A stretch of DNA of 5,183 nt from an uncultured Campylobacter sp. (lineage in GTDB: Bacteria; Campylobacterota; Campylobacteria; Campylobacterales; Campylobacteraceae). Shown one piece after another: positions 1 to 5,183 of this stretch. Below the pieces are notes generated by a model. That model did not search any database. It was not told the DNA's origin and was given only the letters and a program-made list of their open reading frames with translations. The position numbers were made by a program, and so were the translations under genes. Numbering within the stretch: position 1 is the first letter of the stretch; each line of letters begins with the position of its first letter. The stretch covers positions 1 to 5,183 of the forward strand of contig NZ_CALHHT010000001.1 in NCBI RefSeq assembly GCF_938031315.1, given 5' to 3'.

Positions 1-866
1 AAATAATCGTCAGCCTCGCTTTCTTTGAAATCAGAGCCAGGCCCAAAATCGTCATTGCTTAGCTCCTTAAAATGCGCGCCTAAAATACGAGGCGTCAAAT
101 CTTGCTTACTTTGGGAGTCGTCATCCGTAGAATTTAGCGCTAATTCAAAATCTTTACTTTCGGCAGAGCTTTGCGCTATGCTTGCGTCCCTGCTTTGAGG
201 CGAAATAAACCCATTCATATCGCCGCCTAAACTATCGTAAATTTCGCCTGCGATACCCGATAAATCACGAAAGCTTTCGTCAAATTTTGCGGCGGAGCTT
301 TTTAAAATTTCATCGTTTGCAAAAGCAGTATTTGCGGAATCTTTGCCACTTGCAGAAGCGGAATTTATAAAATTTTCTCCATTTAAAGAGACGGAGGCCA
401 CGGAATTTTCACCGCCTGTAAGATCAGAATTTTTAAAATTCTCCTCGCTGGAAAAAGTAAAATTTTCATCTTTTACGGCAGATTTTTTTAAAGTAGCGTC
501 CGCTGCAAATTCCGTGCTGCTAGGCGCAGAGCTCTTGCGTGCAAGGGCATTTGAACGATCTAGGGCGGAATTTAAAGCGTCCGATGAAACAAAACGCGAA
601 GTGGAATTTTTGGTATCTAAGGAAGTGAAATTTTGCGCGTTTGATGAAGCGATATCCGGTGCAGATGTGGAATTTAAGGCGCCAGATGCAATGGGATCTG
701 GCGCAAAAGAAGTGGGGCTTAAAGCATCCTGCGAAGCCTGCGCTCCTGCTTCAGCGCTGTTTGCATTCACAGCCCCCTCTTGCTGCACTGCCAAATCTTG
801 CGCGCGCTTTTGCACTTTCATCTCATTTACTGCTTCGATGATATCTTCCAGTTCATTTTCATACAT
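1..866 (-). CDS. Acidic low-complexity Ser/Ala/Asn-rich protein, N-terminal part, unknown function
   Basis: An open frame of 288 codons runs from ATG at 866 to the left edge with no stop, so the gene is cut by the window and only its N-terminus is visible. The start is supported by GAGGTG (875-880), 8 nt upstream, and by an 8-base overlap (ATGTATGA) with the end of the TPR gene, which implies coupled translation. Residues 1-30 look like a charged helix (MYENELEDIIEAVNEMKVQK at the start). The rest is low complexity, rich in Ser, Ala, Asn and Asp, with about 49 acidic against 22 basic residues. Short motifs recur: L/K/E/I-N-S at residues 64, 86, 98, 153, 167 and 244, and E-N-F several times around residues 135-170. 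No signal peptide, membrane segment or catalytic motif is visible. A disordered or scaffold-like protein is inference. I have an unverified memory of 'highly acidic protein' annotations near leuB in some Campylobacter genomes. The plus-strand frame at 343-873 is its shadow. Confidence 0.82.
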   Translation of the reverse strand, partial: MYENELEDIIEAVNEMKVQKRAQDLAVQQEGAVNANSAEAGAQASQDALSPTSFAPDPIASGALNSTSAPDIASSNAQNFTSLDTKNSTSRFVSSDALNSALDRSNALARKSSAPSSTEFAADATLKKSAVKDENFTFSSEENFKNSDLTGGENSVASVSLNGENFINSASASGKDSANTAFANDEILKSSAAKFDESFRDLSGIAGEIYDSLGGDMNGFISPQSRDASIAQSSAESKDFELALNSTDDDSQSKQDLTPRILGAHFKELSNDDFGPGSDFKESEADDY

Positions 867-1101
867 CAATTAGCCACCTCTTAAATTCCGCTTGTTTGCG
901 CGCATCGACGCTTAAAAAGCGCTCCAGCATCGCCATATTGACGCCCGAGCTTACTCGATGATTTAAATTTAGCCGCGCAAAAAGCACCGCCGCATCGCCA
1001 TCTTGCGGATTATCGCGTAAAATACCGCGGCAAATCCGCATCGCGCCGTAGATATCGCCTTTTTTCTCAAGCTCCATAGCGTATGCTAGAGCACCATTCA
1101 A
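859..1101 (-). CDS. Small single-TPR protein, TTG start
   Basis: This frame encodes 80 residues, starting at TTG and ending in TGA. Residues 1-34 fit one tetratricopeptide repeat, a helix pair used for protein binding. The consensus small and proline positions fall at A8, A20 and P32, with G15 in the turn between the helices. Residues 36-80 look helical (DGDAAVLFARL, then AMLERFLSVDARKQAEFKRW), so a second, poorer repeat or a capping helix is possible. The TTG start is preferred because TAGGAG (1108-1113) sits 6 nt upstream, overlapping the leuB stop codon. Starting at the in-frame ATG (codon 9, position 1077) would remove half of the first TPR helix. No signal peptide or membrane segment is seen, so it is probably cytoplasmic. 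It follows leuB by 9 nt and overlaps the next gene by 8 bases, which suggests that it is made together with the acidic low-complexity protein. Its partner and function are unknown. Confidence 0.85.
   Translation of the reverse strand: MNGALAYAMELEKKGDIYGAMRICRGILRDNPQDGDAAVLFARLNLNHRVSSGVNMAMLERFLSVDARKQAEFKRWLIDV
875..880 (-). promoter_or_regulatory. Ribosome binding site inside the TPR gene
   Basis: GAGGTG on the minus strand lies 8 nt before the ATG at 866 and falls within the last codons of the TPR gene. It fixes the start of the low-complexity protein and suggests that ribosomes finishing the TPR gene reinitiate there. Confidence 0.7.
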
Positions 1102-1107
1102 GGCTGG

Positions 1108-1113
1108 CTCCTA
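1108..1113 (-). promoter_or_regulatory. Ribosome binding site embedded in the leuB stop codon
   Basis: TAGGAG on the minus strand has the leuB stop (TAG) as its first three bases and lies 6 nt before the TTG at 1101. It decides the non-ATG start of the TPR gene and implies coupling to leuB translation. Confidence 0.75.
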
Positions 1114-2181
1114 AGCCTTGGCCGCGTAACCCGCGATGATCGAGCCGATCTCTGCAGTCGAGCAAATTTCTTTGGCATCGTACTGCGCGATATCCTTGGT
1201 GCGGTATCCGTCGCGAAGCACGGCGCGTACGGCACTTTCGATCGCGGCTGTGGCCTCATTTTCGCCGAATGCGTATTTTAACATCATCGCAGCACTTAAG
1301 ATCGTAGCGATCGGGTTTGCAATCCCCTGCCCCGCGATGTCGGGCGCACTGCCGTGGATCGGCTCGTAGATGCCTACCTTGCCGCCGATGCTCGCACTCG
1401 GAAGCAGTCCGATCGAGCCGCAGATCATGCTCGCCTCGTCGCTTAAAATATCGCCGAATAAATTCTCCGTCAAAATCACGTCAAACTGCGCAGGCGCCCG
1501 CACGAGCTGCATCGCAGCGTTATCGACGTACATAAACTCCAAATTTATCCCCGCATAATTTTTCGCTAGCTCGCTTACGACCTCGCGCCACAGCTGGCTT
1601 GTTTCAAGCACGTTGGCCTTATCCACGAGCGTTATCTTTTTATTTCGCAAAAGCGCGGCCTCAAACGCGACCTTAGCCACGCGCTCGATCTCAGAGACGT
1701 TGTAGCACATCGTATTTAGCGCGTCCTTTTCGTTTTTAACGCGCGGCTGCCCGAAATAAATCCCGCCCGTAAGCTCGCGCACCACCATTATATCGACGCC
1801 CTTGATGATCTCAGGCTTTAGCGTCGAAGCGTTTATCAACTCATCAAAAATCATCGCAGGACGCAAATTTGCAAACGCTCCAAGCTCTTTGCGAATTTTT
1901 AGCAGTCCGCTTTCGGGACGCAGTTCGCGCGGCAAGCCGTCCCATTTAGCGCCGCCGATCGCACCGAAAAGCACCGCGTCGCTCGATTTAGCGGTATTTA
2001 GCGTCTCGTCTGGAAGCGGAACGCCCATAATGTCGATCGCCGCGCCGCCCATCAAGCGGTAGTCAAAATTTAGCTCGAAATTAAATTTATGGCTTACGGC
2101 ATCGAGCACCTTGATCGCTTCTTCGATGATCTCAGGGCCGATTCCGTCGCCTTTTATCACGCATACGTCGTATTTTTTCAT
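1111..2181 (-). CDS. leuB: 3-isopropylmalate dehydrogenase LeuB
   Basis: This cytoplasmic enzyme oxidises (2R,3S)-3-isopropylmalate with NAD+ and decarboxylates it to 2-oxoisocaproate, the third step of leucine synthesis. At 356 residues the protein is full length for the family. It opens with the GDGIGPE motif (residues 11-17). Substrate-binding arginines align at R97, R107 and R135, with catalytic Y142 and K188. The metal-binding aspartates are D220, D244 and D248, inside the family signature NLFGDILSDEASM (240-252). The nucleotide loop HGSAPD (276-281) carries D281, the residue that selects NAD+ over NADP+ in this family. These positions are offset by a constant 3 from the Thermus thermophilus enzyme as I recall its numbering. 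The ATG at 2181 has AAGGA at 2188-2192, overlapping the leuD stop codon with a 6-nt spacer. It lies 9 nt downstream of leuD and 9 nt upstream of the TPR gene. No defect is seen. Confidence 0.98.
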   Translation of the reverse strand: MKKYDVCVIKGDGIGPEIIEEAIKVLDAVSHKFNFELNFDYRLMGGAAIDIMGVPLPDETLNTAKSSDAVLFGAIGGAKWDGLPRELRPESGLLKIRKELGAFANLRPAMIFDELINASTLKPEIIKGVDIMVVRELTGGIYFGQPRVKNEKDALNTMCYNVSEIERVAKVAFEAALLRNKKITLVDKANVLETSQLWREVVSELAKNYAGINLEFMYVDNAAMQLVRAPAQFDVILTENLFGDILSDEASMICGSIGLLPSASIGGKVGIYEPIHGSAPDIAGQGIANPIATILSAAMMLKYAFGENEATAAIESAVRAVLRDGYRTKDIAQYDAKEICSTAEIGSIIAGYAAKA

Positions 2182-2187
2182 CCAAAT

Positions 2188-2193
2188 TCCTTA
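2188..2193 (-). promoter_or_regulatory. Ribosome binding site embedded in the leuD stop codon
   Basis: TAAGGA on the minus strand begins with the leuD stop TAA and lies 6 nt before the leuB ATG. The layout is the same as at the leuB/TPR junction: 12 nt from the first base of the stop to the start codon. Confidence 0.75.
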
Positions 2194-2673
2194 CAAGTTT
2201 ATCTTTGTTTTTGCGTAATTTATCGCTCCGCCCGCGTCGAGTAGCTTTTGCATAAACTCGGGTATCGCGCCGAATTTATACTCAGTTTTTTGAGTTAAAT
2301 TTTTAATTACGCCGCCCTTTAGATCGATGCTAAGCTCGTCGCCCTGCGCGATCTTATCCGTCTCGTCGCATTCGAGGATCAAAAAGCCCGTGTTGAAGCT
2401 GTTTCGATAAAAAATCCTAGCGAAGTTTTTTGCGATCACGCATGAAATTCCGGCGGCCTTAAGCGCCATCGGAGCGTGCTCTCGCGAGCTGCCGCAGCCG
2501 AAATTTTTCCCCGCTACGATAATGTCGCCGCGAGCTATTTTGGACGAAAAATCCCTGTCCGCATCCTCCATGATGTGCGTCGCAAGCACCGCCGCGTCGG
2601 AGGTATTTAGGTAGCGCGCCGCGATAATAATGTCGGTGTCGATATCATCGCCGAATTTCCATACTTTTGCCAT
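2191..2673 (-). CDS. leuD: 3-isopropylmalate dehydratase small subunit LeuD (short type)
   Basis: LeuD pairs with the iron-sulfur subunit LeuC to form isopropylmalate isomerase. That enzyme converts 2-isopropylmalate to 3-isopropylmalate, the substrate of the adjacent LeuB. The protein has 160 residues, matching the short archaeal-like LeuD group rather than the roughly 200-residue enterobacterial type. Visible motifs are GDDIDTDIIIAARYLNTSD (residues 8-26), the aconitase swivel-domain active-site loop GKNFGCGSSREHAP (55-68), and ARIFYRNSFNTG (85-96). The substrate-specificity loop reads YLNT (21-24). In archaeal homoaconitases of this group the loop is YLRT, whose Arg binds the longer substrate; Asn here fits isopropylmalate but does not prove specificity. 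The ATG is preceded by AAGGCGG (2678-2684) with a 4-nt spacer. It is the first gene of the minus-strand run. LeuC is not adjacent and must be encoded elsewhere. Confidence 0.96.
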   Translation of the reverse strand: MAKVWKFGDDIDTDIIIAARYLNTSDAAVLATHIMEDADRDFSSKIARGDIIVAGKNFGCGSSREHAPMALKAAGISCVIAKNFARIFYRNSFNTGFLILECDETDKIAQGDELSIDLKGGVIKNLTQKTEYKFGAIPEFMQKLLDAGGAINYAKTKINL

Positions 2674-2705
2674 ATTTCCGCCTTAAATTTTAAAATAGAT
2701 GCGCG

Positions 2706-2713
2706 ATTTTACC
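2706..2713 (-). promoter_or_regulatory. Candidate leuD operon promoter (-10)
   Basis: On the minus strand GGTAAAAT (-10 hexamer TAAAAT at 2706-2711) lies in the string TCGGTAAAATC, preceded by a T-rich stretch (2716-2735) and with no clear -35. That layout matches known Campylobacter sigma-70 promoters. Transcription would start near 2699, giving a leader of about 26 nt, too short for an attenuator or leader peptide. The core resembles the rpoD -10 region. Confidence 0.5.
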
Positions 2714-2762
2714 GACAAATTTATTAAAATCCGCTCAATCGCTTTAAAATTCCAAGCGCTCT

Positions 2763-2811
2763 CCGCCGCGAAATTTCATGGTACGTGCGGGTACCGGGGC
2801 AGACGCGGCGG
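2763..2811. repeat. GC-rich nested inverted repeat
   Basis: CCGCCGCG (2763-2770) is a perfect 8-bp inverse of CGCGGCGG (2804-2811). Inside it lies a second inverted repeat, GGTAC (2780-2784) with GTACC (2791-2795), separated by 6 nt. A competing outer pair, TCTCCGC (2760-2766) with GCGGAGA (2851-2857), could enclose the whole island. Neither strand has a T-run after the stem. The role is unknown. Confidence 0.65.
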
Positions 2812-2866
2812 CGCAGATCGGCAAGGCAAGCATGGATCGGCGGTGCAAAAGCGGAGAATAAATCTT

Positions 2867-2913
2867 AAATTTGGCTAAAAATATAACCTAAATTTTAAAA
2901 TTTAGCCTAATTT
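2867..2913. repeat. AT-rich inverted repeat with perfect 18-bp palindrome
   Basis: CTAAATTTTAAAATTTAG (2888-2905) is a perfect palindrome. It lies in a wider inverted repeat whose 13-nt arms (2867-2879 and 2901-2913, containing GGCTAAA and TTTAGCC) match at 12 positions. It sits about 80 bp upstream of the rpoD -10 box and 175 bp upstream of the leuD -10 box, so it could be an operator or a DNA-bending site. AAATTT-type strings are common in this genome, so chance is possible. Confidence 0.55.
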
Positions 2914-2981
2914 CTAGAATTTCAAAAATTATTAAATTTAGATAGTTTGCTCCGTATATAAGCAAAAATAAAGAGCGTTTC

Positions 2982-2989
2982 GGTATAAT
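2982..2989 (+). promoter_or_regulatory. Candidate rpoD promoter (-10)
   Basis: TATAAT at 2984-2989 is a perfect -10 hexamer within TTTCGGTATAATCC. Upstream DNA is periodically AT-rich with no clear TTGACA, as expected for Campylobacter sigma-70 promoters. Transcription would start near 2996, giving a leader of about 37 nt that contains the ribosome binding site. Confidence 0.72.
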
Positions 2990-3021
2990 CCGATTTTCCA
3001 AAACCAAATACACAACGACAC

Positions 3022-3027
3022 AAGGAG
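3022..3027 (+). promoter_or_regulatory. Ribosome binding site of rpoD
   Basis: AAGGAG lies 5 nt before the ATG at 3033. It is a strong match to the 16S rRNA tail and supports that start codon. Confidence 0.85.
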
Positions 3028-3032
3028 ATTTT

Positions 3033-4913
3033 ATGGCGAGCCCAAAAGACGCCTTAACGCCCATCGAGCAGTTCTTCGACGAAAATCAAAAAAGCTACAT
3101 CACCTACGAAAGACTGATAAAATTTTTCGATAAAGCCCCCACCGCGACGGCCGTTAAGAAGGTCGAAGCGCTTACGAAAAAATTCGACGTTGAGCTGATC
3201 TCCGCCGCAGAAATCTCCAAAATCAAAAATTTAGAGGACGCGAAACTCAAAGAAGCCACGCAAAAAAAGCTGCTGGACGAGGGCTGGGACGAGGAGTTTG
3301 ACCTATCCAGCGACGTCGAGCTTTTGGAGTGGAGCCGTTCGGACAGCCCGGTGCGGATGTATCTGCGCGAAATGGGGCAGATCCCGCTGTTAACGAAAGA
3401 AGAAGAGATCGAGATCAGCAAAAAAATCGAGCTCGGCGAAGACATCATCATCGACGCGTTTTGCTCGGTGCCGTACTTAATAGACTTTATTTTAGACTAT
3501 AAAGAGCCGCTTATCAACCGCGAGCGCCGCGTAAAGGAGCTTTTCAAAAGCTTTGACGACAGCGACGAAGAGGGTGAAGAGGAGGACGAAGAGGAACTAT
3601 CGGAGGAGGATTACGACGACGAGGAGGATGAGGAAAGCGCGGACGAGGCGAAGCAAAGGCGCTCTAAAAAGAACGATAAGCGTGCTCTAAAGGTCATCGA
3701 AAGCTTCAAGGCTCTTGAAAAAGCCAAAAAGGACTGGATGAAATTTGCCGAGAAAAACGCCGAAGCGATTAAGCAGAGCAAAGGAATTTTATCGAAGCTG
3801 AACTTGGCGTTTAAAAAGAAAATTTTAAAAGAAAAACTCATGGATCTGGGCCCAACTAGCAAGCTCATCACCGAGATCGTAAAATCGATGGAGACCGCTC
3901 TAAAAAGCGACGAGGGCTTTGAAAAGGAGCTCAAACGCTTAGAGTATAAGCTGCCGATGTTTAGCGCCGAACTGCGCGAAAATCACAAAAAAATTCTAAA
4001 AGAGATCACGAGGCTTAGCAAAGACGACATCATCGCGCGCGTGCCGGAAGCTACGATGGTCTCGACCTACGTCGATATAAAAAAGCTCTTTTTGACAAAA
4101 GAAGCGAGCAAAAAAAGCTTTAATCTCGAGCCCGAGCGGCTAAAAGAAATTTTAGAGCAGATCAAGCGCGGAAAGCGCATCAGCGACAACGCAAAGGCGC
4201 GCATGGCGAAGTCCAACCTGCGCCTGGTCGTCTCCATCGCCAAGCGCTACACCAACCGCGGGCTGCCGTTTTTAGACCTCATCCAGGAGGGCAATATCGG
4301 GCTTATGAAGGCTGTGGATAAATTTGAATACAAGCGCGGTTATAAATTTTCGACCTATGCGACATGGTGGATCCGCCAGGCGATCTCGCGCGCCATCGCC
4401 GATCAAGCTCGCACGATCCGCATCCCGATCCATATGATCGAGACGATAAATCGAATTAATAAAATCACGCGCAAATATATGCAAGAAGGCGGCAAAGAGC
4501 CCGATATCAACGTCATCGCGCAAGAGGTAGGCCTTAGCGTCGATAAGGTAAAGCAAGTCATCAAAATCACAAAGGAGCCGATCAGCCTAGAAGCGCCGAT
4601 CGGAAACGAGGATGACGGCAAATTCGGCGATTTTGTCGAGGACAAAAGCTCGGTTTCGCCGATCGAGCAAATTTTAAAATCCGACCTCAAAGAGCAGATC
4701 GACGACATCTTAGAACAGCTTAACGATCGCGAACGCACGGTGATCCGCATGCGATTCGGACTGCTTGACGACGAGAGCGACCGCACGCTCGAAGAGATCG
4801 GTAAGGAGCTCAACATCACTCGCGAACGCGTCCGCCAGATCGAAAGCTCGGCAATCAAAAAGCTAAAACACCCAAAAATCGGCCGCAAACTCAAAACCTA
4901 TATCGAGAGCTAG
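3033..4913 (+). CDS. rpoD: Primary sigma-70 factor RpoD
   Basis: RpoD directs RNA polymerase to housekeeping promoters. The 626 residues carry every expected region. Residues 11-75 are a region 1.1-like helical domain. Region 1.2 is near 104-135 (DSPVRMYLREMGQIPLLTKE). A non-conserved insert spans about 136-375. Regions 2.1-2.4 span about 386-463, with the -10-melting segment YATWWIRQAISRAI (442-455; W445 and W446 correspond to E. coli W433/W434). Region 3.0 is HMIETINRI (467-475), and the 3.2 finger (520-543) is acidic. Region 4 (555-626) has the -35 helix-turn-helix TRERVRQIE (596-604), with the contact residues R597, E598, R601 and Q602 intact. Residues 175-205 of the insert hold 24 Asp/Glu in 31 positions and are followed directly by a basic patch (KQRRSKK, 207-213). 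The start is supported by AAGGAG 5 nt upstream. It is divergent from the leuD operon. Frames on the opposite strand are shadows. Confidence 0.98.
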   Translation: MASPKDALTPIEQFFDENQKSYITYERLIKFFDKAPTATAVKKVEALTKKFDVELISAAEISKIKNLEDAKLKEATQKKLLDEGWDEEFDLSSDVELLEWSRSDSPVRMYLREMGQIPLLTKEEEIEISKKIELGEDIIIDAFCSVPYLIDFILDYKEPLINRERRVKELFKSFDDSDEEGEEEDEEELSEEDYDDEEDEESADEAKQRRSKKNDKRALKVIESFKALEKAKKDWMKFAEKNAEAIKQSKGILSKLNLAFKKKILKEKLMDLGPTSKLITEIVKSMETALKSDEGFEKELKRLEYKLPMFSAELRENHKKILKEITRLSKDDIIARVPEATMVSTYVDIKKLFLTKEASKKSFNLEPERLKEILEQIKRGKRISDNAKARMAKSNLRLVVSIAKRYTNRGLPFLDLIQEGNIGLMKAVDKFEYKRGYKFSTYATWWIRQAISRAIADQARTIRIPIHMIETINRINKITRKYMQEGGKEPDINVIAQEVGLSVDKVKQVIKITKEPISLEAPIGNEDDGKFGDFVEDKSSVSPIEQILKSDLKEQIDDILEQLNDRERTVIRMRFGLLDDESDRTLEEIGKELNITRERVRQIESSAIKKLKHPKIGRKLKTYIES

Positions 4914-4926
4914 AGCGAAACCCCGA

Positions 4927-4932
4927 TATAAT
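4927..4932 (+). promoter_or_regulatory. Promoter-like -10 box after rpoD
   Basis: GATATAATTT contains a perfect TATAAT just 13 bp past the rpoD stop. It could start a transcript toward the right edge near 4939. No gene start follows within the window to confirm it, and such strings can arise by chance in AT-rich DNA. Confidence 0.35.
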
Positions 4933-4949
4933 TTACTCTTTTTACTCTT
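4932..4949 (+). repeat. Tandem 9-bp repeat TTTACTCTT x2
   Basis: TTTACTCTT occurs twice in direct succession, forming a pyrimidine-rich tract immediately after the TATAAT at 4927-4932. The role is unknown. It could arise from strand slippage or form part of a promoter start region. Confidence 0.8.
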
Positions 4950-4999
4950 TGAACGCTCGGCAAATTTAAAATCCATTAGATAGTAGCCGGGCTTTGGCT

Positions 5000-5009
5000 T
5001 CGGTATGAT
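5000..5009 (+). promoter_or_regulatory. Promoter-like TTCGGTATGAT box
   Basis: TATGAT (5004-5009) is preceded by TTCGG, the same five bases that precede the rpoD -10 hexamer. A start would fall near 5016, toward the right edge. Support is only this resemblance. Confidence 0.3.
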
Positions 5010-5133
5010 TGATCCTGACGCACGACAAACTGAAATCCGCCCAGATCCAAGTCGGGGTGTCAATAATATATTTTTCAATCTAAATTTTATCAGGCGGAGC
5101 ACAAATCAAGGCATAATAAAATGCAGCAGTACT

Positions 5134-5159
5134 TTAAGCGCCGATTTTTAGGGGCTTAA
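5134..5159. repeat. Imperfect hairpin after rpoD
   Basis: TTAAGCGCC (5134-5142) can pair with GGGGCTTAA (5151-5159) with one mismatch and an 8-nt loop. No T-run follows on either strand, so terminator function is doubtful. A second inverted repeat, TTTGAA (5162-5167) with TTCAAA (5178-5183), follows directly and may continue past the window edge. Confidence 0.45.
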
Positions 5160-5183
5160 GGTTTGAAGTCCGTAGGTTTCAAA

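Larger units (their letters stand above)
2674..3032. other. 359-bp divergent spacer between leuD and rpoD
   Basis: No convincing gene is seen. The spacer holds a candidate promoter at each end, a GC-rich hairpin island (about 2761-2860, 63% G+C) and a very AT-rich block (2861-2960, 19% G+C) with a long palindrome. A 27-codon ATG frame (2778-2861) covers the GC island but has no ribosome binding site. No T-tract terminator follows any hairpin, so the region is not an obvious terminator or a clearly delimited small RNA gene. Confidence 0.8.
4914..5183. other. Spacer downstream of rpoD, no convincing gene
   Basis: No frame here has both a ribosome binding site and recognisable protein features. 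The minus-strand frame 4863-5102 begins at GTG with no SD and overlaps the rpoD end. The plus-strand ATG at 5005 opens only 46 codons of undistinguished sequence. I see no strong rpoD terminator; a 5-bp inverted repeat (4913-4917 with 4954-4958) is too weak. The stretch most likely holds the promoter or leader of a gene beyond 5183. Confidence 0.6.

Noticed and set aside
343..873. 176-residue plus-strand frame rich in EFKFS-like repeats
   Set aside because: It lies antisense to the left-edge minus-strand gene, which has an SD and coupling to its neighbour. The repeated EFK/KFS words are the complement of its NS/NF codons.
1136..2062. Several plus-strand frames of 62-86 codons across leuB
   Set aside because: They are shadows of the fully conserved leuB reading frame, with no ribosome binding sites or family motifs.
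2760..2857. GC-rich hairpins as an intrinsic terminator
   Set aside because: Neither strand carries a T-run after the stems, and both flanking genes read away from the region, so no transcript needs to end here.
2778..2861. 27-codon plus-strand frame over the GC island as a gene
   Set aside because: No ribosome binding site precedes the ATG and the product matches nothing I know, so it is kept only as part of the island finding.
3104..4894. Minus-strand frames of 94-163 codons across rpoD
   Set aside because: They lie antisense to rpoD, are Ser/Leu-rich as expected for the complement of Glu/Lys-rich codons, and have no SD.
4913..4958. GAGCG/CGCTC inverted repeat as the rpoD terminator
   Set aside because: Only 5 bp with a 36-nt loop and no following T-tract.
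4981..5100. Possible tRNA or small stable RNA after rpoD
   Set aside because: No T-loop (GGTTCGAATCC-like) or cloverleaf pairing, and no SRP or tmRNA signature words.
4863..5102. 79-codon minus-strand frame at the end of rpoD
   Set aside because: It starts at GTG with no SD, overlaps the rpoD terminus and has no recognisable motif. Its basic composition reflects AT-rich spacer DNA.

Overview
This window looks like chromosomal DNA of a Campylobacter or close relative (Campylobacterota). The signs are a 626-residue RpoD with a long non-conserved insert, a short LeuD of about 160 residues, AAATTT-rich intergenic DNA, and strong TATAAT-type -10 boxes with no clear -35. The genes are richer in G+C than those of C. 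jejuni, which suggests one of the higher-GC, often oral, species (C. gracilis, C. showae or C. rectus type). The species is inference.

Left two-thirds, minus strand (1-2673): a compact four-gene run reading right to left. leuD encodes the isopropylmalate isomerase small subunit and leuB the isopropylmalate dehydrogenase. A small one-motif TPR protein that starts at TTG follows. Last comes a long, acidic, Ser/Ala/Asn-rich low-complexity protein that runs off the left edge. The first two gaps are exactly 9 nt, each with the Shine-Dalgarno (SD) sequence built into the upstream stop codon. The third junction is an 8-nt overlap. The whole run therefore looks like one translationally coupled operon. 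leuA and leuC are not in the window.

Centre (2674-3032): a 359-bp divergent spacer between leuD and rpoD. A candidate promoter at each end carries the same CGGTAwAATC core. Between them lies a GC-rich, hairpin-rich island (about 63% G+C), and next to it a very AT-rich block (about 19% G+C) with a perfect 18-bp palindrome.

Right part, plus strand (3033-4913): rpoD, the complete primary sigma factor, with a strikingly acidic segment in its non-conserved region. The last 270 bp (4914-5183) hold no convincing gene, only promoter-like boxes, a 9-bp tandem repeat and small inverted repeats.

Overall this is mostly housekeeping sequence: the last steps of leucine synthesis next to the main sigma factor. 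The least explained parts are the low-complexity protein, its TPR partner gene, and the structured divergent spacer. I see no mobile element, CRISPR array, tRNA or rRNA.
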